Source: Stenotrophomonas sp. UBA7346 | GTDB lineage: Bacteria; Pseudomonadota; Gammaproteobacteria; Xanthomonadales; Xanthomonadaceae | DNA: 22,292 nt | Direction: 5' to 3' | Assembly (NCBI GenBank): GCA_002471015.1 | Contig: DKPB01000051.1 | Location: 1 to 22,292, forward strand | Shown here: one piece after another, positions 14,554-22,218 of the stretch | Position numbering within the stretch: the stretch's first letter is position 1 | Layout of the letters: every line of letters begins with the position of its first letter | Made by a program: the position numbers and the translations under genes | The notes under the pieces: model-generated | Seen by the model: only the letters and a program-made list of their open reading frames with translations | Database searches by the model: none | Told to the model about the DNA's origin: nothing

Positions 14554-15954
14554 TCAGGCCGAAAGAATTGCTGCAGCCGCACGCTCGCCCGAGGTGACGG
14601 CCGCTTCCATGCCCGGAACCTGCAGTTCGGTCTGCTCGCCGGCGAAGTGGATGCGCCCGAACGGGGTGTTGGCCCAGCGCAGGGTTTCGGCAAAACGGCC
14701 CGGGGCGATCTCCGAGAACGCGCCATCGGCCAGCGGATCGTTGCCCCAGCTGCGTGTCTCCAGCGGCAGCAGTGCGCCCTTGGCGGCCGGGCGCAGGCGC
14801 TCCATGGCATTGATGACCCAGGCAAACCGCGCCTCGCGGTCCAGGGTGTCGGCATGCTGGGCCATGGCACCGTTGAGCCAGACGATCAGGCGATTGGTCT
14901 GGCCGTCGGCACCGGGCACGGCAAACACGCGCTGCAGCGGGCCATCGCCCCATAGCGACAAGGGCAGGCCGTCGTCTTCCCAGAACGCACGGGTCGGATG
15001 CAGGTGCACGGTGGTCACCGCATTGGAGCGGCGTGCCGCCCACACCTCCTGCTGGCCGACCGGCGGCGCCGGATCGATGGCGATACGGCTGAGCGGGCCA
15101 CTGGGCAGGGCCAGCACCAGGTGCGCGGCGCGGAAGCGGCGGCCGTCAAGGCAGCGCACCTCCAGGCCGGCACGGCCGGACTCGACCCGGCTGACCTGCG
15201 CGCCCAGCACCGGCGGCTGTGCCAGTGAGGCGGCCATCGCCTCCGGCAAGGCCTGGCTGCCACCCTGCACCCAACCGGTGCCGCGCGAGCCGAACCGCCG
15301 CAGCGCATCGCGGCGCAGGGCGTCCAGCGCGCTGATGGTCTGCAGCGAAGAAAAACTGTTGCCGATATCCATCCACTGCAGCGCCTGTGGCGACCAGCCC
15401 TTGCTGGCGATCAACTGCGACAGGGGGATATCCAGCGAGAGAGTGGCAGGGTCGCGCCAGCTGTCCACTGCCGGCAGGCCGAGCTCGCCCATGGCGGTGG
15501 CCAGCAGCATCGGCGGCAGCAGGCTGTGCTCGCGGCCCTGCAGGGTATTGAGTGGGCTTTCAGCCCATTGCGTGGCCGGTACCAGGGCATCGCCGATGGC
15601 CAGACCCAGCCCAGCAGCGGTGGGCAGCGCGGCCGAGGGCGGCACGATGTCCACGCCAACGCGCTTGGCGTGGGCATGCACGCGCTCGTAGCCGGTGCCA
15701 ACTTCCACCCCACCGATTTCAAAACGGATGCCATTGCGCACCACGGTCTGCAGGCGACCACCAACGCGTGGATTGGCCTCCAGCACGTTGACGCGCGCGC
15801 CGCCGGCTTCCAGCGCGTGCGCGGCAGCCAGGCCGGCCAGGCCGGCGCCCACCACGATCACATCGCTGCTCGGCACCTTGGCATGCAGCATGCCCGGCAG
15901 CAATGACAGTGCGGCCATGCCGGAAACTCCCTTGATGAAATCGCGTCGCTGCAT
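14554..15954 (-). CDS. Flavin-containing amine oxidase, Tat-exported
   Basis: A 466-residue FAD-dependent amine oxidase family protein. The N-terminus MQRRDFIKGVSGMAALSLLPGM is a twin-arginine signal (RRDFIK) with a hydrophobic core and cleavage near MLHA, predicting folded export to the periplasm. The dinucleotide-binding motif VVGAGLAGLAAAHALEAGG is followed by VLEANPRVGGRLQT; the C-terminal FAD contact is FGRIHFAGEQTE. The start is set at the ATG giving the Tat signal; a longer frame to 16017 runs into a GCAACA repeat and adds a poly-Gln stretch. Substrate unknown. It lies 55 bases before the gcdH start on the same strand. Confidence 0.9.
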   Translation of the reverse strand: MQRRDFIKGVSGMAALSLLPGMLHAKVPSSDVIVVGAGLAGLAAAHALEAGGARVNVLEANPRVGGRLQTVVRNGIRFEIGGVEVGTGYERVHAHAKRVGVDIVPPSAALPTAAGLGLAIGDALVPATQWAESPLNTLQGREHSLLPPMLLATAMGELGLPAVDSWRDPATLSLDIPLSQLIASKGWSPQALQWMDIGNSFSSLQTISALDALRRDALRRFGSRGTGWVQGGSQALPEAMAASLAQPPVLGAQVSRVESGRAGLEVRCLDGRRFRAAHLVLALPSGPLSRIAIDPAPPVGQQEVWAARRSNAVTTVHLHPTRAFWEDDGLPLSLWGDGPLQRVFAVPGADGQTNRLIVWLNGAMAQHADTLDREARFAWVINAMERLRPAAKGALLPLETRSWGNDPLADGAFSEIAPGRFAETLRWANTPFGRIHFAGEQTELQVPGMEAAVTSGERAAAAILSA

Positions 15955-15990
15955 TGGTTCTGCCTGCTGGGTGCGGAGTGCTTTGTTGTG

Positions 15991-16013
15991 TTGCAGTTGC
16001 TGTTGCTGTTGCT
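15991..16013. repeat. Short GCAACA hexanucleotide tract
   Basis: On the minus strand it reads GCAACA twice, then GCAACT, the same composition as the long tract at 22231-22292. It lies just upstream of the amine oxidase start. Confidence 0.6.
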
Positions 16014-16021
16014 TCAAATGC

Positions 16022-16049
16022 CGTCATTCCCGCGAAGGCGGGAATGACG
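16022..16049. repeat. GTCATTCCCGC palindrome (REP-like element)
   Basis: CGTCATTCCCGC (16022-16033) and GCGGGAATGACG (16038-16049) form a 12-bp perfect stem with a 4-base loop GAAG. This is a widely dispersed proteobacterial intergenic palindrome. It lies between the receptor and amine oxidase genes. Confidence 0.8.
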
Positions 16050-16081
16050 ATCTGATGGAGCATCGGTAAAGCCCGTTACAC

Positions 16082-16117
16082 GCGGGCTGGGACGCCGCTA
16101 GACATCCCAGCCCACGC
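16082..16117 (-). terminator. Hairpin downstream of the TonB-dependent receptor gene
   Basis: GGGCTGGGA (16084-16092) pairs with TCCCAGCCC (16105-16113), 9 bp perfect with a 12-base loop, and GCG/CGC flanks add partial pairing. It begins about 10 bases after the receptor stop codon. Downstream T content is weak. It could terminate or attenuate transcription before the enzyme genes. Confidence 0.55.
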
Positions 16118-16124
16118 AAAACTC

Positions 16125-18560
16125 TTAGAACTTGTAACTGACCTCAACGCCATACATACGCGGCAGCGAAGGTGTCAAACCAAAATCACGCAGGTTGGTC
16201 ACCGCCAGGCCGGTCAACGGCGGCACCGCCGGCACGGCCACGTAGGCGTCCGGATTGATGGTGCGCTGTGCATCTTCCAGGGTGCGGTCGTTGAACGCGT
16301 TGGTGACATAGGCCGACACCTGCAGCTGCTCGGTCGGGCGGATGCTGAAGCGGAAGTTGGTACGGGTGGAAGCGCCGATATAGGCCAGGTTGTCGACCTG
16401 GATGTAGCGCTTGCCTTCGTAGTTGACGTCCATGTTGGCGGTGTATTCCCAGCCATTGGCCAGTGCGCCGTCATACATCAGGCCCAGCGTCGCCTTGTGC
16501 TTGGGCACGCGCGGCAGCGTGGCGCCGGCAGCATCGGCAGCCGGGTCAGCCAGTGTGGGGGCATTGCTGCTGGAGAACAGATCGGCCTGGTCCTGGCTGA
16601 GGAACTTCAGGATCTCGGCATCGGTGTACGAGTACGCCAGGCTGGCCAGCCAGCCCTGTGCGAACGCCCACTGGCTTTCCAGCTCGAAACCACGGATGCG
16701 CGACTCGCCCACGTTGGTGGTGTAGCTGGTGGAGAACAGCGAGCCGTTCTTGCGGGTGACGGGGCCGGTTTCGGTCAGCTGCTGGTTGGTCCAATCGATC
16801 TGGTAGATGTTGGCGTTGACGCGCAGGGTGCCGTCCAGCCAATCGCTCTTCATGCCCAGCTCGTAGTTCCAGGCTTCTTCTTCCTTATAGGTGCTCAAAC
16901 CACGCGCGATCAACGCGTCGCGGTCGGCTTCCTGGAAGTCGGCGCGGTAGACGTCGGTATTGAAGCCGCCCGGCTTGTTGCCCTTGGACACCAACCCGTA
17001 CAGGTTCACGTTCTCACGCGCCTGGTAGCTCAGAGTCCAGCGCGGGGTGAAGCTGCTGAAGGTCTTGTCCAGCGCATAGGCCTGGGTATAGGTGTTGGCA
17101 CCCAGCACACGCGTATCGACGCCACCCTTGCTGATCTCGTCGCGGGCGTAGCGGCCTTCCAGCGAGGTGGTCCATTGGTCGTTGATGTGCCAGTTGATCA
17201 GGCCGTAGATCGCCTTGTTGATGGTCTGGTCATCCGGATTGGTCGGGATGGGGGTGACCACCTTGTTGCCGCCAATGGTGTAACCGGTGAGGTCACCGCC
17301 CCAGCCCGGCTGCGCATCCTGCTTGTAGTAGTACGCGCCCAGCATGCCCGACACCGCCAGACTCTGGTCGGTGGTCAAGCGGATATCCTGCGACCAGTTC
17401 TTCACGCCGGTATTGCTGAAGCTCTCGAACGCACCGCCGTAACCGCGGATGGCGCTGTAGTCCTGATCGCTGGCAGCGTAGGTCTCGCTCTTGTTGTAGG
17501 CCGAGGTCGAGGTCAGGTTCCAGCCATTGGCGAACAGATAGTCCACCACCACGCTGGTGCGCAGCAGGTCGGTCTTGCGGCCGGAGAAGTAACCGGCGGT
17601 CTCGAATTCCCTGGTGTTCAGCGCGTAGTCCGACGGCGCCGTCAGCTCACCGCAGTAATAGCCGCGGCGGCGCGATTCCAGGATCGGATACAGGCCGAAG
17701 TACAGGCCACCGGTTTCTTCCGGCAGGTAGCAGTTGAGGTTGTCGCTGCCCAGGCGGGCGGCGGCGAAGTGCTGGTCGCGGCTCTTCTGCTTCATCACCC
17801 GTGCGGTGATGTCCAGCGCCTCGGTCGGCGACCAGGCGATGGCGGCCATGCCACTGACAGTCTCGGTGCCATTGAGGTCCTTCCTGCCCGAGGCCTGGTT
17901 GTAGAACACGCCGTCATTGCCACGCTTGTTCAGGCTGACGTCGTAGCCGAACGAACCATCGTCATTGCCGCCCGAATAGAACAGGCCCATCTTTTCCTGG
18001 CCGTAGTTGCCGGCCCCCAGGGTGAGCTTGCCACCCGGCGCGCTGCCCGGACGCTTGGTGATGAAGTTGACCGCACCGGAGAAGGTACGGCGACCAAACG
18101 CGGTCGACTGCGGGCCACGGATCACTTCCACGCGTTGGATGTTTTCCAGGCCGTAGCTGGAGATATCGCCTTCGACGTAGATGCCGTCGATGAAGAACGA
18201 GGCATTGGCCTCGCCCTGGATGTTGGACATGCCGCGGATCACCGGGCGGTCGAAGCCGCGGCCGTAGCCGGACTTGAACGAGAAGCTCGGCGACAGGTTG
18301 GCGATGTCGCGCACGTCGGTCAGGCCCTTCTTCTCGATGGTCTGCTCGGACATGGCGGTGATCGGCAGCGGCATCTGCTGCAGCGGCTCGGACACGCCAC
18401 GCGCGGTCACGGTGATCTGGTCCAGGCTGTGCACGGCATCGCTGTTGGCTGCCGGCGGTGCGCCCGCTTCGTCGCTGTCGGCAGCGGCGACGTTGCCCGC
18501 ACACAGCAGCAGCGCGAGGGCGATCGAGGAGCACAGCAGGTCTGGCTTGATGGTCTTCAT
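16125..18560 (-). CDS. TonB-dependent outer-membrane receptor
   Basis: An 811-residue outer-membrane transporter with a signal peptide (cleavage after NVAA, near residue 27), a TonB-box-like DQITVTARG at about 47-55, and a plug domain containing MPLPITAMSEQTIEKKGL, VIRGMSNIQGEANASFFIDG and VEVIRGPQSTAFGRRTFSGA. The barrel ends in VSYKF with a terminal Phe, as expected for BAM recognition. It is of the large Caulobacter/sphingomonad-type family of receptors for diverse small molecules; no siderophore-specific feature is visible. It follows the DUF1838 gene by 89 bases on the same strand and probably imports the cluster's substrate using TonB energy. Confidence 0.94.
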   Translation of the reverse strand: MKTIKPDLLCSSIALALLLCAGNVAAADSDEAGAPPAANSDAVHSLDQITVTARGVSEPLQQMPLPITAMSEQTIEKKGLTDVRDIANLSPSFSFKSGYGRGFDRPVIRGMSNIQGEANASFFIDGIYVEGDISSYGLENIQRVEVIRGPQSTAFGRRTFSGAVNFITKRPGSAPGGKLTLGAGNYGQEKMGLFYSGGNDDGSFGYDVSLNKRGNDGVFYNQASGRKDLNGTETVSGMAAIAWSPTEALDITARVMKQKSRDQHFAAARLGSDNLNCYLPEETGGLYFGLYPILESRRRGYYCGELTAPSDYALNTREFETAGYFSGRKTDLLRTSVVVDYLFANGWNLTSTSAYNKSETYAASDQDYSAIRGYGGAFESFSNTGVKNWSQDIRLTTDQSLAVSGMLGAYYYKQDAQPGWGGDLTGYTIGGNKVVTPIPTNPDDQTINKAIYGLINWHINDQWTTSLEGRYARDEISKGGVDTRVLGANTYTQAYALDKTFSSFTPRWTLSYQARENVNLYGLVSKGNKPGGFNTDVYRADFQEADRDALIARGLSTYKEEEAWNYELGMKSDWLDGTLRVNANIYQIDWTNQQLTETGPVTRKNGSLFSTSYTTNVGESRIRGFELESQWAFAQGWLASLAYSYTDAEILKFLSQDQADLFSSSNAPTLADPAADAAGATLPRVPKHKATLGLMYDGALANGWEYTANMDVNYEGKRYIQVDNLAYIGASTRTNFRFSIRPTEQLQVSAYVTNAFNDRTLEDAQRTINPDAYVAVPAVPPLTGLAVTNLRDFGLTPSLPRMYGVEVSYKF

Positions 18561-18649
18561 GGGATTCCCGACTGGAAAGTTTGATCGGAATGGATTGGGA
18601 GGATGGATGCGCCGTCTTGGGGGAGGGTTCCGTCCGTTGTTTCCGTACT

Positions 18650-19501
18650 TCAGTCCTGCTGTTTCGCCGCCGCGTCCTGCTTGAGCTGCTTGTAGTAGCT
18701 CCAGCTGGTGACGTTGGGTTGCACCCAGGTTTCAGGTGCGCGTGCGTACTCGGGGTAGCGGGTACGGACGAGTTCCTGGATGTCGGCAGGCAGTTCACTG
18801 ACCGATGCGCGCTTGTTGCCCTGCGCGATGTAAAGCAGATTGCCCGGGCGGGTGCCCAGCTTCATCCAGGGCAGCCACGGCCCGATGCGGGTCCAGCCGT
18901 AGGTGACCGGCACGCTCTTCAGCGCCGGGTTTTCCAGATCCGCGCGCGGCGCGAAAAACATGAAGTGCTCCGACCCCATGTAGGTCGGGCCACTGGACTC
19001 GGCCGGGAACTCGGCCGGCTGCAGCGGGTTGGGATAGGCCAGCGGGATGTTGAGGGTCAGCATCACCTGGTCGCCGGCTTCCACCCACGGCAGGTGCAGC
19101 GGACGGCCCGGCGCATTGAGCACGGTGTTGACCGGGTCGTTGGCGACCTGCACCACCGCGTTGCGCTCACCCGAGAACGGGTTGTCCCAGCTGTCGATGA
19201 TCTTGCCGGTCTTCAGGTCGCGGTAGAAGGTGAGCTCACGCGTATACAGCCGCCATACGCCATCGGCCTGCTTTTCCGCACGGCAGATGTTGTAGCCCTC
19301 GAAGCCGAGCAGCGGCGCCGGCTTCTGTCCTGGCTCCTGTGCGAACAGGGTGCCGGCCCACCACAGCAGTTCTTCCTGCTTGGGGTCCAGCGAACAACGC
19401 AGCTTGACCATTGCTTCAACGCTGCCCTGTTCGGACTGCAGATCCAGCGCTTTCGCCTGTGGCGAAAGTGCAATTGCGGCAGCCAGCAAAACCGATGACA
19501 T
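18650..19501 (-). CDS. DUF1838 family exported protein
   Basis: A 283-residue protein with an N-terminal signal peptide (MSSVLLAAAIALSPQAKA, cleavage before LDLQ). A GTG three codons earlier (19510) would add VIR and is an equally good start; the long frame to 19603 crosses the promoter region. DUF1838 features: LWWAGTLFAQEPGQ, LLGFEGYNICR, RELTFYRDLKTGKIIDSWDNPFSGE and VVQVANDPVN, then aromatic-rich segments. Function of the family is unknown; members often neighbour TonB-dependent receptors in catabolic loci, from memory. It is the first gene of the leftward arm, about 90-100 bases from the palindromic operator candidate. Confidence 0.88.
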   Translation of the reverse strand: MSSVLLAAAIALSPQAKALDLQSEQGSVEAMVKLRCSLDPKQEELLWWAGTLFAQEPGQKPAPLLGFEGYNICRAEKQADGVWRLYTRELTFYRDLKTGKIIDSWDNPFSGERNAVVQVANDPVNTVLNAPGRPLHLPWVEAGDQVMLTLNIPLAYPNPLQPAEFPAESSGPTYMGSEHFMFFAPRADLENPALKSVPVTYGWTRIGPWLPWMKLGTRPGNLLYIAQGNKRASVSELPADIQELVRTRYPEYARAPETWVQPNVTSWSYYKQLKQDAAAKQQD

Positions 19502-19597
19502 TCGAATCACGTCCAACCCCCGGTTGAAGTGGAGCAATGAAGCCAGCGCGCTGGCCTGCCCCGGACCACGGAAGACGGGCCGGCGACCCGTCAAAGA

Positions 19598-19634
19598 TGA
19601 CATATAGCTATATCATTAGTACATGTTTGTCCAA
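19598..19634 (-). promoter_or_regulatory. Leftward promoter with palindromic operator candidate
   Basis: ATATAGCTATAT (19602-19613) is a perfect 12-bp palindrome in very GC-rich DNA. On the minus strand TTGGAC (19634-19629) and TATAGC (19612-19607) are spaced by 16 bases and could be -35 and -10 elements, so a protein bound to the palindrome would cover the -10. Inferred start of transcription is near 19600, giving a leader of about 95 bases. Confidence 0.5.
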
Positions 19635-19920
19635 TCATTTGTAGAACCTTTATCGCCGACCCCGCAGCACTGCTGGACGCCGTGAAAACCCAGCAACAGC
19701 AAGCACGGGCGGCACTGCGCAAGATGTTGCTTTGCAACAAAAAAGCGCCCGCCAAGGCCATGAAAATGGGCACTGGCTTTTTGTCCGGACATTTGAGAAA
19801 TTCGGGATACGGATGATGCCGGGAGATAGGCTGATAGACCGTTCTGGCGGAGATTTCCGCCAGTACGAAGGCGCAAGGGCACAGGTATTAGTTGGCCGCT
19901 TGACCCCGACCAGACCTACA

Positions 19921-19940
19921 TGACATATAGATATAACTTT
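19921..19940 (+). promoter_or_regulatory. Second copy of the TGACATATAG motif upstream of the methyltransferase
   Basis: TGACATATAG followed by ATATAAC repeats the first ten bases of the motif at 19598-19607 and keeps the AT-rich right half imperfectly. It includes a possible -10 (TATAAC, 19932-19937), with TTGACC at 19900-19905 a possible but badly spaced -35. It ends 28 bases before the methyltransferase start. Confidence 0.45.
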
Positions 19941-19968
19941 AGAACTTTAAGCCTTCCAAGGAGTCGCC

Positions 19969-21156
19969 ATGAGCCAGCAAGCCCTGCCCCCCAGTTGGCA
20001 GCACGTGGGCCGCCACGCGGTGTTTCCCGAAAGCGCACACGACGACACTGCGCGCTTCGACTTCCTGGCCAACCTCAATGGCTACCTGGCCACCCAGCTC
20101 AGCCCCAAGGTCAAGCTGGCCTACGAGCAGCGAGTGAAGCCGGCGTTCGAGAAGGACAAGGGCCGCGCTCCGCAAAGCCGCCATGAAGTGCGCAAGGCGA
20201 TGGCTGGCGATGCGATCTACCAGACCTGGAGCGCCCTGCGCCGCAGCAGCATGGAAATGCGCCAGCAGGCCGGTCGTGGTCTGGTGCTCAAGCAGGTGGA
20301 CGCGCTGATCGACAAGACCCGCGCACTCAACGCCAGCGACGATGGCCTGCAGCTGGATGCCTCGGTGAAGGTGCCACGCTATTCCAGCGCGGTGGACATC
20401 CACTGCATGCCCGGCGGTTACCACACCGAGCTGCTGGCCGATGACGTATCAGCGGCCGCCAACTACGACTGCGGCATCTTCGCCACCACCGGCGGCATGC
20501 TCGGTCGTTACAACGATGGCGGTGGCCAGGCGCTGGCGCAGTGGTTGAAGGAAGAACACCCCGGCTTCAAGCCGCGTCGCATCCTCGATATCGGCTGCAC
20601 CGTTGGCCACAACATCGTGCCGCTGGCGCAGGCCTTCCCGGATGCCGAGGTGATCGCCATCGACGTGGCCGCACCGATGCTGCGCTACGCCCATGCGCGC
20701 GCCCGCGGCCTGGGCGTGAACAACATCAGCTTCCGTCAGGCCAATGGTGAAGCGCTGGACTATGCGGACGGTTCCTTCGACCTGATCACCACCGCCATGT
20801 TCTGGCACGAGAGCTCGGCCACGGCGATGCCGCGCAAGCTGCGCGAGATCCACCGCCTGCTGGCGGCCGGCGGCCTCACCGCCCACCTGGAACAGCCGCA
20901 GTACCACGGCATGGACCCCTACGAGCAGTTCATCCGCGACTGGGATGCGTACAACAACAACGAGCCGTTCTGGAGCGTGATGCACGAGTACGACCTGCGC
21001 CAGATGATGGCTGCGGCCGGCTTCGATGCCGAGCGTTATTTCGAAACCAAGGTCCGCGGCGTCGTTGACCGCGACATCTTCCCGGTCGCCAGCGAAAGCG
21101 GCGAAGACCACGGCCGCGCTGCGCTGTGGACCATGTTTGGAGCGTGGAAAGCATGA
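19969..21156 (+). CDS. Class I SAM-dependent methyltransferase
   Basis: A 395-residue protein with an AAGGAG ribosome site (19958-19963). The first 200 residues are a helical extension with no family I can name; the Rossmann methyltransferase domain begins at ILDIGCTVGHNIVPLA (motif I, about 205-220), then AEVIAIDVAAPML (motif II Asp), GEALDYADGSFDLIT (motif IV region) and LREIHRLLAAGGLTAHLE (motif V-VI). The long N-terminal extension makes it larger than typical methyltransferases and may bind the acceptor. First gene of a three-gene rightward unit, overlapping the next gene by 4 bases. Confidence 0.9.
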   Translation: MSQQALPPSWQHVGRHAVFPESAHDDTARFDFLANLNGYLATQLSPKVKLAYEQRVKPAFEKDKGRAPQSRHEVRKAMAGDAIYQTWSALRRSSMEMRQQAGRGLVLKQVDALIDKTRALNASDDGLQLDASVKVPRYSSAVDIHCMPGGYHTELLADDVSAAANYDCGIFATTGGMLGRYNDGGGQALAQWLKEEHPGFKPRRILDIGCTVGHNIVPLAQAFPDAEVIAIDVAAPMLRYAHARARGLGVNNISFRQANGEALDYADGSFDLITTAMFWHESSATAMPRKLREIHRLLAAGGLTAHLEQPQYHGMDPYEQFIRDWDAYNNNEPFWSVMHEYDLRQMMAAAGFDAERYFETKVRGVVDRDIFPVASESGEDHGRAALWTMFGAWKA

Positions 21157-21512
21157 GCATCGATCCGATCGCCCTGGCCGGCAGCCGCGCCCGCGGCAAG
21201 CGTCCGTATTTCTTCAAGGACCCGGACGTGGAGCGCCTGCTGTCCATTGCCATGGCCATCGCCATGGAGAACGCCGTTACCCACCAGCGCCTGGATGCGC
21301 TGGAACGCTTGATCGAACAGAAGGGCCTGCTCAGCCGCGAGGAACTGGACCAGTTCCGCCCGGACCGTGAGGCCGAAGCCCAGCGCACGCTGTGGATGAA
21401 GGAATACATCGCCCGGGTGCTGCGCATCGTGCAGCAGGAGACCGAGGCCTTGGAAGGCGGTGCTATGGACGTGCCGATGGAAGAAGTGATGGATGCACTT
21501 CGCAACGAATGA
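21153..21512 (+). CDS. Small helical protein of unknown function, coupled to the methyltransferase
   Basis: A 119-residue soluble protein whose ATG overlaps the methyltransferase stop (ATGA), so translation is coupled and the products are probably made in fixed ratio. The N-terminus RARGKRPYFFKDPDVERLL is followed by long helices (LLSIAMAIAMENAVTHQRLDALERLIEQKGLL and RTLWMKEYIARVLRIVQQETEALE) suitable for a coiled coil or helical dimer. No catalytic motif, no signal, no Cys. It could be a partner or chaperone of the methyltransferase or of the DUF3598-like protein; this is inference. Confidence 0.78.
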   Translation: MSIDPIALAGSRARGKRPYFFKDPDVERLLSIAMAIAMENAVTHQRLDALERLIEQKGLLSREELDQFRPDREAEAQRTLWMKEYIARVLRIVQQETEALEGGAMDVPMEEVMDALRNE

Positions 21513-21560
21513 GGCCCTGCCTCAACTGATGACATCAACACGACCCGCAAGGAAACCGCA

Positions 21561-22067
21561 ATGCCGAACATGCAACTGCACCTGCCGCTGCTGGCCCGCC
21601 ACGAAGGCATCTGGGATGGCGTCTACCGTTACTACGATGCCAACGGCGACAAGATCGACGAGCACAAGTCGCGCCTGATCTGCCGCTTCCCGGCTGATGA
21701 GAACCTGCCCTACCACCAGACCAACCACTACAGCTGGGCCGACGGCAAGGTGGAAGTGCGCGACTTCCCGACCCGCTACGAGTTTGGCCGCGTCATCTTC
21801 GACAACGAGCTGATCTACGGCTGGGCGGCCGAAGTGCCGCTGGATGACTACCACCGCACGGTGATGCTGTACTGGAAGCGCAAGGGCGAGGAAGGCCTTG
21901 AGCTGTACGAAATGATCCAGCTTTCCGACTGCGGCCAGCTGCGCAACCGCATCTGGCACTGGTACAAGAACGGCGTACTGGTACAGCGCACGCTGATCGA
22001 CGAAAAGTTCGTCAGCCGCGACTGGCAGAAGATCAAGGGCGAGAGCTTCAACGGCGACCCGATCTGA
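21561..22067 (+). CDS. DUF3598-like (lipocalin/calycin-fold) protein
   Basis: A 168-residue protein with an AAGGAAA ribosome site 6-12 bases upstream. The opening HEGIWDGVYRYYDANGDKID, repeated short beta-strand patterns with conserved aromatic residues (NHYSWADGKVEVRDFP, NELIYGWAAEVP, NRIWHWYKNGVLVQRT) and overall size fit the DUF3598 family, predicted to have a beta-barrel that binds small hydrophobic molecules. No signal peptide, so cytoplasmic. Last gene of the rightward unit; it could bind the methyltransferase's substrate or product. The family call is from memory of motif patterns. Confidence 0.68.
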   Translation: MPNMQLHLPLLARHEGIWDGVYRYYDANGDKIDEHKSRLICRFPADENLPYHQTNHYSWADGKVEVRDFPTRYEFGRVIFDNELIYGWAAEVPLDDYHRTVMLYWKRKGEEGLELYEMIQLSDCGQLRNRIWHWYKNGVLVQRTLIDEKFVSRDWQKIKGESFNGDPI

Positions 22068-22080
22068 TCTTCTACTTAAG

Positions 22081-22106
22081 CCCCTCTCCCGCCTGCGGGA
22101 GAGGGG
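22081..22106 (+). terminator. CCCCTCTCCCGC palindrome after the DUF3598-like gene
   Basis: CCCCTCTCCCGC (22081-22092) and GCGGGAGAGGGG (22095-22106) form an 11-12 bp stem 13 bases after the stop codon. It is a dispersed genomic palindrome (compare 9122-9144) and may end the rightward operon, though the following TTGGGG is not a proper T-run. Confidence 0.6.
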
Positions 22107-22182
22107 TTGGGGTGAGGGGAAGCTTCTAGCAAACAGACCAAAACCCTGGGAGCTCTTAACGCCTTAAATGCTCCCCTCATCC

Positions 22183-22218
22183 GCCCCTTCGGGGCACCTT
22201 CTCCCGCAAGCGGGAGAA
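22183..22218. repeat. Paired palindromes of the same dispersed repeat unit
   Basis: GCCCC/GGGGC with loop TTC (22183-22195) and TTCTCCCGC/GCGGGAGAA with loop AA (22199-22218). With the hairpin at 22081 they form a composite intergenic element of about 140 bases. Confidence 0.65.

Larger units (their letters stand above)
19502..19968. promoter_or_regulatory. Divergent intergenic region of the metabolic cluster
   Basis: A 467-bp region between DUF1838 and methyltransferase genes. It contains two related AT-rich motifs (separate entries), a hairpin CTGGCGGA/TCCGCCAG with a 4-base loop (19844-19863), and a TGTTGC/GCAACA hairpin (19725-19739) followed on the plus strand by an A-run. A stop-bounded plus frame about 19601-19818 has no start codon. 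No convincing gene was seen. Confidence 0.6.

Noticed and set aside
15955..16017. Upstream ATG giving an amine oxidase with a poly-Gln N-terminus
   Set aside because: The extension is a translated repeat and would bury the twin-arginine signal; the ATG at 15954 is preferred.
16497..18584. 695-codon plus-strand frame opposite the TonB-dependent receptor
   Set aside because: Antisense shadow of a GC-rich gene; the composition is Val/Ala/Gly/His-rich with no domain, and the minus strand encodes a complete receptor.
19601..19818. Plus-strand protein-like stretch (FIADPAALLDAVKTQQQQ) in the divergent intergenic region
   Set aside because: Bounded by a stop, with no ATG, GTG or ribosome site that fits; it crosses the probable leftward promoter. 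A gene remnant is possible but unsupported.
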